64,000 nucleotides of DNA from Linnemannia hyalina. Taxonomy: Eukaryota; Mortierellomycota; Mortierellomycetes; Mortierellales; Mortierellaceae. The notes beneath the pieces were generated by a model. That model was not told the origin of the DNA, ran no database searches, and worked only from the letters and a program-made list of their open reading frames with translations. Each line of letters starts with the position of its first letter. Position 1 is the stretch's first letter. A program made the translations under genes and the position numbers. The stretch spans positions 682,001 through 746,000 of the forward strand of contig JAHRHY010000024.1 in assembly GCA_019671135.1 (NCBI GenBank), in the 5' to 3' direction. This document shows positions 22,766-35,157 of this stretch, one piece after another.

Positions 22766-23938
22766 TTATGCATCATTCTCGACAGGAACGGGCATAGACT
22801 CAAAATCCCAATAGAACTGAATCGCGTCCACATATCCCTCCTTCGCATCACCACCCAACTCCCCTTGTCCACGAAGCCGACCGGCGTTAGGAATTCGTCC
22901 AATCTCCTTGAACCCCAGACGACGCCACAATTTGACCGATGCAACATTGGACTCAAATACGAGGTTGAACATGGAGGCCTTGTAGCCGATCAGGGGGACG
23001 ACCTCCAGGAAGGCTTTGCCCATGATCCCGCCCAGTCCTAGGCCGCGGTGGCGGGAGTTCACCATAAAACCTCCATTGCAGATCTATTACAGGGAGGAAC
23101 GATAGTTTGCGCGACAAAACGGCAGAAGCGGGATGGAACAAGTTAGAAGGTGGAAGGAAGAGGAGTGAGTCATGAAAAAGAGCAAGTAGGACGGTAATAG
23201 TGCTCGTCTGGGTTCAATGAACTTACGTGTGAACAGCGGCCCTATGAGAAAGTCAAGTAGCCAATACGGGATGACGACCAGTCAAGTAGGCGGGGCGTTA
23301 GTGATTGGATCAATAAGACAGCCCTTTGATCAACAAAATTCGGCTCCAACGGTCCAACATCCCAACACCGCACACCACCACTCAATAAAGACATCTTTAT
23401 CAATTGCTCACGGAATGCACAAGCAAAGACATGGAGAATAACAAACAAAGCATACACACTCAATATCCCAATGCAAAGATACAAGGCGAAAAAGACTTAC
23501 AGGGAAGTTAGGCTTAACATAGAAGAAGCCCAAAAGATCCTTATCCCACTCCTCCGCACTCGCCCTCGCCTTCACATCCTCAGTATCCTTGTACTCTCCC
23601 TTGATCAACACAAACGCATCACCACCCAAGAAGTAGTTCCCAAACTGCTCCTCGTCCAGGGGAAATTCCTGGGGGTAAGTGTCGCCACGCTCGACTTCGG
23701 AGTTGAAGACCTTGTTCATGGCGTCGACTAATGTTGCGTGGGTTGCAGCGGAAAGGGTGAAGAATGTAGAGGTTGAGGAGGGTGCCTTGGAGATTGCAAA
23801 GAGTGTTGCCTGGTGGTTGGTGGAATGACTGTTCTGCTGATCAGTTGGCTGGGAGCGGAGGGTTGCATGGCGAGGGAGGACTGAGCCGAGACTACCGGCT
23901 GAGGCTGGACGTGCGATGGCACCGTAGGCTGAAGACAT
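22766..23938 (-). CDS. MPR1: GNAT N-acetyltransferase, MPR1-like
   Basis: Three minus-strand exons, 23501–23938, a 15-base microexon 23227–23241, and 22766–23083, give 256 residues in one frame. The microexon encodes GRCSH, so the joined protein reads LLGFFYVKPNFPGRCSHICN followed by GGFMVNSRHRGLGLG. This closely follows yeast Mpr1, which acetylates azetidine-2-carboxylate and proline-pathway aldehyde and limits oxidative stress. The acetyl-CoA loop (RHRGLGLGG) and the NLVFESNVASVKLWRRLGF segment are typical of GNAT folds. The start at MSSAYG is chosen because upstream codons lie in a pyrimidine-rich leader. Substrate is inferred from the family. Confidence 0.85.
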
Positions 23939-24276
23939 GTTGGTGAATGTGAAGCGTGAATGAGAGTTAGAGAGTTGAGTGAATGAATGAAAGGAAAGGA
24001 AAGAAAAAGAGACATAGAGAACCTCCAAGGGGAATAAAAAGAGGAGAGAAAAAAAGTCCGTTAGTGGCATCTGACTGTGATTGGCTCACAGAATGCACGC
24101 TAAAAGGCGATCATGGCAGTAGTGCAGGAACACTCTTCAACGTCTTCGTCCCATTCATGTAGTGTCTTTGTCCTTTATTTTATTCATGCGTCGTGTCTAT
24201 GGTACATCCAAGGATAATAGTAAAATAATTGTATAGTGGGGAAGAGAAGGCGTATTCGTTTGTAAGCGCAATGGGT

Positions 24277-25988
24277 TTACACTTCTGATAACGCCCGCAT
24301 CACTAGCTCGTAGGTCGTAAAGGTTGCTGCAGCGGCAGGAACAGCGCGGATAATGGTGGGCGAGAAGCCGCGGAAGAAGGGCTTGATGCCACCCACGCGG
24401 TACACCTGCTTAGCTGCATCAACAATGTAGAATGGTCCCTTAGGTGGGTTGTTCTGGTTTTGGATCTGTAGGAAGGAGAAGTGACATAACGGGCAGTTGT
24501 TAGCAAGTAGCGCGTAATTAATTGCATTTGAAAAGACTTATGAAAGAGAGAGGCGCAAAAAAACTTACCATAGACTTCAGCATGTCCAAGGGATAGCAGG
24601 CGAACCAGTAGGAAACTCCACCAGAGGCACCCGAGGCCATGAGGGTGAGGAGACCGTGAGGGTAGGTGGCAGGGTTTTCACCGGCAGGGGTCAAGTATCT
24701 CTTCATGCCCTCGAATCCAGCATAGAATCCAGCATAACCAGGGATCTCCCTGATGACTGTGATCCAGTATCCACGCATCAATCCATGTCTGATACCGTGC
24801 TCCTTGATTAATTGACGGGCACAGTCGACGGGACCCGAGAAGCGGACTGTGGATCCTGCGCCGTATTGTGCCTGCATCTTGATCTTGAGTAACTCGACAG
24901 GCGAAGCAAGCGCCGCATTCACAATACCTATTCGTCCAAAACAGGAAGGCATATAAAAAGAAGAGAGAGGTCATGGTTAGATGGAAGACGAGGAAGAATT
25001 ATAAAAAACGTCAGTTTGAATGAGTGGAGATACAAGATCACACAGAAAGTGTCTGTTTGGCAGCCATGTCATCATCTTTTCGAGATTGGCGCAATTGACA
25101 CTAAAAAAAAATAATTTTTTTGGAAGAGTCGTTACAAAAAAACGATCCATTTGCTCAACGGTCGTCTCTTCTCTCTATCATCTTCGGTACAAACGTTGCT
25201 CCTCTTTCCTCTTGTTGTTTGTTCATCTCTTTCACTCCCGTTCGCCTTGTCGATGAATATTACCTGCTCCAGCTCCCGCAATTCCAATCTGGGTGAGAGT
25301 TAATGGTCCACCAGGGTAGGGCTCCTGAATCTTCTTCAAGTTGGAGTAGGCAGCAAACAACAATGCATTCACAGCAGCGACTCCGACCAATGGACTAGCC
25401 ATGCCTATAGTACAAAAAAAAACAAGTGTGTGATTAAAAATCTAACCGTATTTACTCATCTGTAAAGTGATCCTGTAAAGACTGAGAGTCGTACCCTTGT
25501 AGAGTCCGAGGAAGCCTTCGTTCCTGATAGTCTTGCGGAGGCAGTCCATGGGTCCAACGAACCGACCGTTGGGTCCCTCAATCTGCAGACGGGTCTTGAT
25601 GGTATCCATGGGCTGTCCAACTGTCACTTGAGCCTAGTCATTGGTGATAGGTCGAAGAGGAATGGTCAGCGAGATGGTGATAAGAGAAATTGCGCAAGTT
25701 GACTCTCAATCGAAGAGTTGGGTGTAAAAGTATCACGATAGCATCCAATGCTTTTGCTTCCAGTGGTAGTGTAGGATTAACATACCATTCCTCCCAGACT
25801 ATTAAAGTGGACAACAATACAGTGGAGTAGAGAGCAATTGAGTGAGTGATCAGGATGAGTTCAAGCTGAGTAAAGGCAGTATGGGAACTTTCTGAGGGAG
25901 CTCACGGCCGAATTGAGGGTGCGTTGTACCTTCCGGCGACAAAGTCGTGCCATGGGACAATTTCTTTCTGCTTGAGTTCGACGGCCAT
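24277..25988 (-). CDS. Mitochondrial carrier (SLC25 family)
   Basis: Six exons on the minus strand: 25930–25988, a 13-base microexon 25786–25798, 25495–25633, 25264–25404, 24569–24927 and 24277–24465, giving 299 residues. Three tandem repeats carry the carrier signature: GQPMDTIKTRLQ, SPVELLKIKMQ and CYPLDMLKSM, each with the Px[DE]xx[KR] core. Six membrane helices are expected in the inner mitochondrial membrane. The first repeat (VAG–SLGGM–AQVTVGQP) resembles the carnitine/ornithine/YMC branch, so an amino-acid or acylcarnitine-type substrate is plausible, but the substrate is not decidable by eye. The microexon encodes the SLGGM loop between exons 1 and 3. Confidence 0.92.
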
Positions 25989-26750
25989 TATGAAGTGGCG
26001 GAGGGTAGAAGAGAGGAGAAGGGAGGAGAAGGGAGGAGAATGAGGAATGAATGAAAAGGAAGAAGGAAAGGAATGAGTACATCTCTTACTTTTCTGTACC
26101 TGGAAGACCGTTCGCGCGTTATTTTGTTTCAAGCACCACGAGTGACTGCGAATGGCGTCAATCAACCCAACATGCGAGATCCTCTCTCTGGCCCCTCTTA
26201 CTGAACACAGGGCTTGTAGGCAGGATCTGGATAGTCATGATATCCAAGTGTGCGTGAGAGGAAAGCTACACGCGATGCACTCTTGTTCTCTAGTTAGATA
26301 AGGAGAAAAGGCATAGTGAGCCTGCAGAGACCGTCTTTTTATTCATATGGGAGCATAGGCGGGTGGAGTCTTCCTCCTTTTCTTGCCTTTCTCTCCGAAG
26401 ATACATGACTTTTTTTTTATGCTGTGACACATCGCTTTCTGAATGCGTTATCTGCGTGCAAGCCTCATGTAATAGTATCCATAGGTTATTTTGATAAGGA
26501 CCCAACACCCTTATTCTTGCTTCTTTACCCCGCACCTCTTTTGGCAAACAATCCAGAACGGAGAGTTTACTTTGCTTCTTCTTAACTTGGGTCCCTTTCC
26601 TTCTTTCTTCTTCTCTTCTTTTTTCTCTCTCTCTTCATTCTTCTTCCCTTTCTCCTCACTTCACCCTCTCTCTCTCTCTCCATTCTACAAAAAGAGATCC
26701 TGTCATACCTCCTTCATTAACATTCCCGTTTATTTCTTGTCACATTCACA
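25989..26750. promoter_or_regulatory. Divergent promoter region, carrier / SPX–SerB
   Basis: 762 bases between two divergently transcribed start codons. The last 190 bases before 26751 are C/T-rich, which matches other 5' leaders here. No individual factor site is clear to me. Confidence 0.4.
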
Positions 26751-29353
26751 ATGAAGTACGGAAACTACCTCAAGGAGAGGAAGCAGCAACTCCCCGAGGA
26801 ATGGCAACAAGTCTTTGTCGACTACGACGCCCTCAAGACATATATCAAGACTCATATCGCACCCGCCTGTCTTAAGCCAAGTATCGCCCACCAACAAGCC
26901 CACCCTGCCGATAATACAACCCTCGGTTCAAATGCCTACAACACCCCTCAGGTCCCTCACCTCCAGCCCTCGCCCATCATCGGAGGTACTTCCTCGGCCT
27001 CCACAGTTGCTGCCCACGAGGACCTCAATGCCTTCTCGGCCATGATTGCCTCTAGGCTCACGGTCCTCCAGATCAAGGTCCCCGAGTTCTTGGCCTTGCT
27101 CGATCAACAAGTCGGAGACGTCTCGACCTTCACTACCCTCCAGACCCGCAGGATCTATGAGGCTTACGGAGCCTTCCAGGGCGTTCAGGTCGGATTGGGC
27201 CTTGCCTCCTCGACCAACGACAGCAAATTGGCTCAAGATACAGTAAACGGTATCGCTCCTTCTACAGCCTCCACGGAACCGGCTTCATTGGAGACACTAT
27301 TGCAGTCGGTCCTCAAGCTTGAAAAGTACATCTTCTTGAACTACACGGGCATTGTCAAGATTATCAAGAAGATGGATCGTCATGCCGGTCTGAGCATCAG
27401 TGAAGCCTACCTGGGTCGTGTCTGGAAGCTGCCGTTTGCCAGGGCGGAGCAGCTGAGCACGCTCAAGAAGGAGCTTATGGAGAAGCTGAGCGGTGTCGGT
27501 GTCATGATTAAGACCAACAACACCAGCTCTGCTCAAGTCGAAAGTGCTCTATCTCGATCATGTAAGTCTTCCTTGCCTTTTGCTTGTTTTGCCCTTTCAT
27601 GGTGTTTGCGTGATTCATCGGCTGTCCAAGAAAAGAAAAAAAAAAAGGAGTGAGTTAGCAGAAGAAAAAAAAACAGGCTGGGTGTGTCGGGGACCTTGAC
27701 ATGCGTCCAAGATTGGGAAAGACACGCTCAAGCTTTCGTCTCTCTTTTTTTGCTTGTGATGACTCTTACTTTGGACCTGCACCAAACACGCGAGAGCACT
27801 CTTCCTTTTTTTTGTCATGAATCTTCCGCCCTGCACCTGGACTAACAAATAATTCTCCGCTTCTCTTGCATTTGGCCCTTTTGTTCCTACCGAGATAGTC
27901 GAATCGCCGTTCTCTCCTCTGGCGCTCAACTTCAAATCAGACTCGCCCGTCATGATGTGGCGCCCTACCGCCCTGACCCCTACAGAAAAGACCTGGTTTC
28001 CTCCAGCAGCTCTCTTACCCCACCAGCGAGTTCTCATCTCCATGTCCGGCCCCCACGGAACCGATATTATTGGAACTCTTCTGGAATGTGCGGCCAAGTA
28101 CCAATGTGAGGTCGAGGATTTCTCGTTCGCTCGTCTCTACCACAATGTCACCTTTGCGATCCTGATCACCATCAAGAACGACGACATGGATATCTTCAAG
28201 GACCTCGCGACGGCTGCCAAGAGGTGGGATGCGACGTTGACGTTTGATATTCTGGACTCGCTCAAGAAGGACCCTCATTTCGGAAACTACGTCCCTGGAT
28301 CTTTGGAGGATGCGCCCTACGAGGGGCGGTCCAAGTACACAGCTACGGTACTCTGTCAACATGGGCTTACGTCTGCTTTCCTCTCGGATTGGACACACCT
28401 CTTGCTGGTCAACAAGATCTCAGTCGAGAAGATGGTTCGTCTGAATGAGGGCCAGCTCGCCTGTGCTGATTACAAGCTGTCGATCCCTGCTAGCTTGAAC
28501 ATGGATAAGTTTAGGGAGTCTCTCTTCCAGCTCAGTGCGGATCATGGAACTGATGTTGCCATGCAGCCTTATGATGTCTTCCGCAAGCATAAGCGTCTGG
28601 TCGTCTTTGATATGGATTCGACACTCATCCAGCAGGAAGTCATTGACGAGATTGCCCGTCACGCCGGTGTCATGGAGCAGGTTTCCGTAAGTCAGCAACA
28701 CTTCACTTAAGTTTGGTTCGTGATCTGTTGTCATGGACTCTTGTCTAACAATTCATTTGCCTTTCTGTATTCATATCTGATAGGAAATCACGGAGGCGGC
28801 AATGAACGGAGAAATCGATTTTAAAGAATCCCTCAAGCGCCGCGTAGCCCTCCTCAAGGGCACCCCCGTCTCCGTCCTCGACACCGTCCGCGAACAATTA
28901 ACCTTCACAGAGGACGCCCTCTACCTATGCAAGGCCCTCAAGAAGATCGGCTTCAAACTCGCCGTCATCTCTGGAGGCTTCATGCCCCTGGCTCTACATG
29001 TCAAGAACATCCTCGGACTGGACTACGCTTTCGCAAACCAGCTCAAGGTCTCCCCCGATGGGTTGTATCTCACTGGAGAGACGGTCGGACCTATTGTTTC
29101 GGGTGAAAGGAAGGCAGAGTTGTTGGAGGTTATTGCCCAGGCGGAATCGGTTACGTTGGATCAGGTTATTGCGGTCGGTGATGGCGCGAATGATTTGTGG
29201 ATGTTGGCTAAGGCTGGTCTGGGGATTGCGTTTAACGCAAAGCCAAGGGTGCAGCAGAAGGCTAGGGCGAGGATTAATCAAAAGTCGCTCAAGTATGTTC
29301 TTTACTTGCTTGGATACGAGGATGCCGAGATCCGACAGCTCGCCAACTCGTAA
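26751..29353 (+). CDS. SPX domain – phosphoserine phosphatase fusion
   Basis: Three exons, 26751–27561, 27899–28686 and 28784–29353, give 722 residues. Residues 1 to ~230 are an SPX domain: MKYGNYLKERKQQLPEEWQ at the start and LNYTGIVKIIKKMDRH near 200, with the Tyr/Lys cluster that binds inositol (pyro)phosphates. A phase-1 intron joins it to two ACT-like segments (~310–400 and ~415–480) and a HAD domain with DMDST (508–512), SGG (596–598) and GDGAND (665–670), the SerB catalytic motifs. SerB makes L-serine and phosphate from phosphoserine. The exon 2 frame is open from the acceptor onwards, and no separate promoter or stop is seen between the halves. Two genes remain possible if the intron is not spliced. 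Confidence 0.82.
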
Positions 29354-29543
29354 GCTGGATGGCATCTTTTCCTTTCTCTTTTCCTTTCTTTCTTTATTGT
29401 TCTCGTTTTTTTTAGACAAGATAGAAACCAAATCAACAACAAAAAAATGTACATTCTTCTTTCACACATGCTCATCAATGAAGTACTGCAAACCTGAGTG
29501 GAACCTTTTAATTTAGCATTGACTCGAAAGTAATGTTACACTG

Positions 29544-32500
29544 TCACAGACGGCGCTTGGCCTGGGGCGGCTCGTTCTCGTCAGAATCAAAGTAATCATA
29601 CTCGTGCGCATCAAAAAACTGCTCGCTCTCATCATCACTCGCTCCACCACCACCGCCACCGCCTCCTGTCACAAAGTTGTTCCTGTAGTTGCCACCAGTA
29701 GGAGCTGGTCCGAACCGAGACTTTGGGATTGTCGAGGACGACGGAGTAGACCCACTCTTGCCCTTGTCCGCACGAGATGTTGTCGTCTTCGTCACCTTGG
29801 TCTGGGTCCTGCTCAAGGTTGAAGAAGTAGACTGCCGATCTGTCGCATACTGCTGTATCTCCGCCATGAACGCAGAAGCACCTCTCGCATTGCCATCATA
29901 ATAAGCACTCACGTCATCCTCCAGACTGTCATAGTTGGCCCCATATCCACCATCGTCCAGGTCATCGATCACACTGTCGTCAATGAAATCGTCATCGAAA
30001 TCGTACTCGTCCGGAGAATCCTTTTTACTGTTCTTGCTCTTTCCAGCAGCAGCTGTCGTCTTGGCTTTCGCTCGAGACTTGATTGCTGCAGCGAGTGGCG
30101 CCGACGTTGTCGAGGAGTCATCCTTCCTGGCTCGCTTCTTGGTTGCTGCTGGCACCTTTGCTGGCTCCTTTGTGTTCTATTCAAACAAAGGTGTGAGAAA
30201 ATCATAATCAGTAAAACGGCTCCAAAAACGACGTCTCAAATTTATGCGCTAGCAAAAAAAGAAAACTTACACCAGAGGCAAAGGGCATCTCGATCTTGGT
30301 AGCGCCGTTGACAACACCGCAGGCCTCACGTCCGACGTAGACATAGTTATGGAACCCTTGGCCCTGGAGTTCACAACGCTCCTCAAGAACTCTCTTGGAC
30401 ACCAGCAACCGCCCCAGACGCTCAGCATCCGTCCGATTCCAGCTCTTGCCCATCCCGAACCCCTCGATCCTATCATGCCCATCATTCACGATCCTCTTCA
30501 ACTTGGCGCCTCGGAACAGATCGACAAAATAGTTGAGGGTGTACCGGTTGATCACATGAGACGACTGATAGTTCATGAGGTTCATCCTGGTCGACGGATG
30601 CTCGTTATAGACAAGCTTGCGGACATATCCCACCATCGCCTTGGCCTCTGTCGAGACATTCTTGACATCAAACTTTTGGCCTCGTCTGCAATTGTCGCAA
30701 GTGTTGGCGCACGAAGCCGGCGAAAAGACCTCGTCGAAATAACTCAGCACTTGCTGACGGCGACAATCGGTCTTGTTCTCGCAGTACATGAGCATCTGCT
30801 GGAGGTTATCCTTCTGCCGCTGCTTCTGTTCGCGGTTGCCGTCGCCCTTGTCGATCATGAACTCGATAATCTTCCTGTCTTTGTAGGTGTAGAACAGGAT
30901 ACACTGCGCGTTCAGACCATCGCGTCCAGCTCGACCTGTTTCCTGATAGTATCCCTCCAACGATTGCGGGAGCGAGTGGTGAATGACATACCGGACATTG
31001 GCCTTGTCGATACCCATCCCAAAGGCGACCGTCGCAACAATGATCTTTGTTCCACCTTCCTGCCATGATTTTTGAATCGCAATTCGGTCCGACTTGTCCA
31101 GTCCTGCATGGTAGTGCTGCGCGCTCAATCTGAACTCGTTCCTCAACTTGTCCGCCATCTCCTCACAGGATCGCTTGCTGGTACAGTAGATGATCCCGCA
31201 CTCGCCCGGAAACGATGCGGTGATGAAAGCGTGGATGTCGGCGTAGACCAAGGGCGTCTTGGGGCGGACTTCGTAGTATAGATTCCGGCGGTTGAAGGAC
31301 TGCTTTAGGACGAGACAGTTGTGCATACCGAGGTTGGTCAAGATATCCTGCTGGACCTTGGCGTTGGCTGTGGCCGTCAATGCCATGAGCGGTACACCTG
31401 GGTAGTTGAACTTTAGCTGGTTAAGCAGCTTATAGTCCGGCCGAAAGTCGTGTCCCCACTGACTCAGACAATGTGCCTCGTCAATGACAAAGCGAGCGAG
31501 CATTTTGCGCTTGTGCAGTTTCTGCAGAGCGCTCTGAGCCTGCGCGCTCTTGGATAACATCTCTGGTGTCATGTACACCAGCTTTGTCATGATTGATTCG
31601 GCCTCAAGCTGGTCAAAGACGAACCGTCTCATCGTCGCATCCAGATCACCGTGAAGAATCACAGTAGGGACACCCTTGTTAACAAGATGCATGGCCTGGT
31701 CGTGCATCAAACTGAGCAAGGGCGAAATGACGACAGTGACTCCTGTTTGGTCGTTCGCTGTGCCGCTCCCAACCGTCGCAGGAAGTTGATAGCACAAACT
31801 TTTGCCTCCGCCTGTCGGCATCAACACAAAGACGTCCTTCTTAGCGAGAGTCGCATTGATAGCTGCCAATTGGTTCGGTCGGAATTCCTTGAGCCGAAAG
31901 ATTTCTCGCAGCGCTGCATTCACTCTGCCAGTCCATGGGTATACTGTCGTGTCCTTTTGGGCTGAAGATTGAGATTGCTGACTACTGGACGCAAACGAGG
32001 TGGTGCTGGGTCGGCTCCAAGGGTTGTTGCTCGACGTTGAACTTGTAGGTTGGTATGGAGTAACACTTGTAGGTTGATATGAGGTTGTGCTCGAGGACTG
32101 GTATGGATTCCTGTTGTTGTCGTTGTTGCCGATGCCATAGTTGGTGTTGCTGGTTCCGTAGGCGCTGGTTTGATTGGAGGTGTAGGGATTTGTCGACTCT
32201 GGGTATACTTGAGGGTTGCGAGGAGCTGCAGAGATCGATGTGAAGAGCGACGATGAAACTGGGTTGGCGGGTCTTGTGGATGCGCCCTTAGCGCTCAGTC
32301 TGGGTTTGAGACTATTGATACGCTCATTCATGGCCTTCCACTCTCTCCGCAGGTCGTCAACGTCCATTTCTATCTCCTCTCTGTCCATGATCTCGTTAGC
32401 GAGCCGCTTCTTCTCATCGATCGCTGTTTGCAGCATGACCTGAAGTTCTTCGACTGAGGTGTCATCGTCCACATCTGCGGTACTTGTGCGAGCCTCTACC

Positions 32501-33498
32501 TGTCTGGATGGCTCCTGTTGAGGGCTCGTCCGAGGCCTGTTGCTTACATATGCCTAGAAGGTATGACATTCGTTAATAAATATATTCTTGCTGTAGAACG
32601 TCTTCATGACCATAGACGAGAAGGCAGGTACAAACAATACCTTCAAGTTGGACTCGGCTTCCTCAATCTCCTGCAGAGCTGCGAGGTCCTCAGCAAAGTC
32701 ATCGTCATCGAGAACAAATGTCGACTCAACAGGCGCAGGAGGGTTCCGACTGATAGGTGATCTGTTTCTAGTCGATGAGGGCCCAGGGTTGTTGTTGTTG
32801 TTGTTGTTGTTGGCGCGGGGAGCCTTCAACGACGGTACAGTCGAGGGCTTAAAGGATATATCGTTACTGGTGCCATCGGCACTGCTGCCTCCATCAAAAC
32901 TATTGTTGGTAATTGTTGTTGCTCGCGTGTTGAAAAAACTGTTACTGCTGTTGTTGTTGTTGTTGTTGTAGGTTGTTGTGGAAGTTACTAAAGATTCCTG
33001 CATTGTAGGACGGCTAGACCCACCCCATGCCGTTGGAGTCGGCTTGGGCAACTCGGGAGTAGTTCCTGTAGTTCTTGCATTCTTGGACCCAACGTTGGAG
33101 ACCTACACTCACATACACACGAAATTTTGCTCAGATTAATGATTTGATTCTACGCGCCACTAATTCAAATAAACAAATAAACAAACAAACCACACAAAGT
33201 GTCAACTCCAACGAGCGTTGTGTACCGGTCGAGTCAGTGGTGCAGATGTCTTGTCAAAAGAGGCGGTCGTTGCAGGAGCAACAGTATGCTTGGAGCGGAT
33301 ACCAAAGCTGTAGGTCAACGGTGGGTCCATGGCGATGAATTCCATACTGCCAGTTGTTCCTCTGGGCGGTTTATTTTCTTTTCCATTGCGCGCTTTTGCT
33401 CCAGGGTTAGGAAGACTGGTGATGGCTGGGAACTTTTCAGCAACGGCCTTTCGCATCTCGTCGAGGTTGTTGGCCGGTGGCCGTGAACGGAGCGCCAT
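29544..33498 (-). CDS. SGS1: RecQ DNA helicase, BLM/Sgs1 type
   Basis: Minus-strand exons: 33226–33498, 32641–33102, 30271–32553 and 29544–30176, giving 1216 residues. The N-terminal ~450 residues are disordered, with N/S-rich tracts and an acidic patch (FVLDDDDFAEDL). The helicase core starts with YPWTGRVNAALREIF and has motif I GGGKS (~493–497), DEAH (~603–606) followed by CLSQWGHDFRPDY (the RecQ aromatic loop), and the motif VI region QETGRAGRDG. The RecQ-Ct zinc site (YCENKTDC … CANTCDNC) and a winged-helix part follow. No HRDC domain is visible; the tail is Lys-rich and acidic. Role: dissolving recombination intermediates with topoisomerase III and Rmi1 (family knowledge). Confidence 0.95.
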
Positions 33499-33793
33499 GG
33501 TTGTGTAAGCTCTTTGTGAATTCGTTGGGGTAATGACAGGCGATGTGAATGGTTTGGGTCAAAAAACTAGGAGCAGAGAAGAGGAGCTGCCGCCACCAAA
33601 TGGAAAATGGGCGCTCAAATTACGTCACCGAAGCAAATTGTTCGCGAACCCAATATCCCCTAGGGTGTGGTTTCTCCTAGTCCCGAGCAGTTGCCCCTTC
33701 CTCCTTCTTCCTTCTTCCTGGCAACAGTCTCGGAGCGCTGCTTTAGGGTCAGGCACATGAAACCGGCACTGCCCGTCCCAGAGGTGGAGCTGG
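33499..33793. other. Upstream region of RecQ gene
   Basis: Short 5' flank of the helicase gene, next to the 3' end of the Fanzor relic. Nothing specific is seen. Confidence 0.4.
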
Positions 33794-35060
33794 TTATGTC
33801 CGTCGTATTGGAAGAAGCGGCATATACTGCCTTCCAGGGTATGGGCCGTCTGCGTTGATGGGTTGAAGATATGTTGGTCTCTCCTTGTTTTGCAAATGCT
33901 CCAAAACGATCCTTGACATGCTTTCAGCCGCATTGTGTCCACGTGATAGTAGTGCTTTCAAGGGAAACAATGGAGGCTCCGGAAAGTCACCCGGGCTACA
34001 AACTGCTCGCACCTCGGGCACTTTTTCGACGTATAATACTCGTTTAACCCGACCAACACATAGCCCATAGCGCGAGCCTACACAAATTGTATATCAATAA
34101 CTATGTTAGCTTTCTGTTTGTTGGATTGCATGAACAGCTTCTAATTGAATGAAGCCCACCGTTTGAACAAAGTAGGTTAAGAACGAGGAGTCCAGGGAAG
34201 AAAGACCAAGCTTGCAAGAAAACTTGCTCAAACCCATTCCTATCAAGATCGGATCTGCATCGGGACCATCATCAACCCTCGACCTACCCTTCCTCCGACT
34301 ACGTTCAAAAGCCCTCGGTTATAGCCTTGAATTCCTCTTAACGAGCTCTCTCCACGTCCCATTTATAGCGAAGGTACCGATCCCCATCGCCAGTATAAAA
34401 GGTCTTCAGTCGACTCTCAACGCGCTCCAACTCATCGATGTAGTTGACGACGCTTGCAGACTTTCCTCGTAGGGGCGGAAGGCGATACCCAATACCCGAG
34501 AACGGACTCCTCCTCGCCTTTCGATCTCGGCATCTTCTCTGCCTCAAGCCACCTTCTAAACTGACACTGAGGCTGGTGTACCGTCGTAGCCTTAACGACA
34601 AGATTGTAGTATTCTGACGTCGAGGAGGGTGGCGTTGAGGGGACTGGTATTGAGGGGGCTGGTACCAAGGAAGTTGGGTTGAGGGGGCGAGCACTAAGGA
34701 CGAAGCTGGAAGTTGATTTGTCAGGATAGTGTCCACCGCGCCTGATCCTACCGTAGCCGATTGTTGTTCCTTGTTGTATCCGCCTGGGTCTTAAGGAAGA
34801 TGGGCGAAAGTCCCCACAACACAAACTTGTCCAGCATCAACCGTCAGGATCTTGATCCTCTCCGTTTCCTTGCCTGGCCATAGCTTGTCGACGCCCTCTT
34901 TAGTCTTGATGACATTACGGATTTCTTGAAGATAATAATCCGCTCCAGCGCCGGTTGTTGTCAGTCTGAGCGGCATGTCCTCCTCCGAGACCCTCTTGAG
35001 CTTCGCATCCTGTCTCTCCTTAGCAAACTCATGCAAGTTCAAGGAGCGTGTGTTGGACAA
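33794..35060 (-). pseudogene. Fanzor (eukaryotic TnpB-like nuclease) pseudogene
   Basis: The minus strand, read through several frames, gives the C-terminal half of a Fanzor protein. In order: IKILTVDAGQVCVVGTFAHL (RuvC-I Asp); VESRLKTFYTGDGDRYLRY then KWDVERAR; DPILIGMGLSKFSCKLGLSS; VLVGLNEYYTSKKCPRCEQF (RuvC Glu and first zinc-ribbon Cys pair, ~34000–34060); YYHVDTM (RuvC-III Asp); and ERPTYLQPINADG. At least four frameshifts and several stops break it, one just after the last catalytic Asp. The N-terminal region before 35060 is not found. Fanzors are RNA-guided DNA nucleases carried by eukaryotic transposons. I see no flanking inverted repeats or guide-RNA region with confidence. Confidence 0.75.
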
Positions 35061-35157
35061 AGTTTATTTTGGTAGTATAATCAGAAACACGAAAGCTTCA
35101 GACATTTTTGCCGTTGCTTATTATCATTCTGCAGCAGGCTGCATTAAAGGTTTCTGA

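Noticed and set aside
27952..29353. Phosphoserine phosphatase as an independent gene starting at 27952
   Set aside because: The frame is open upstream to an acceptor that fits the SPX exon in phase; kept as the alternative model in the fusion entry.
29544..30155. Separate small gene for the Lys/Asp-rich ORF
   Set aside because: It joins in phase to the RecQ exon through a GTAAGT…ATAG intron, so it is the helicase C-terminus.
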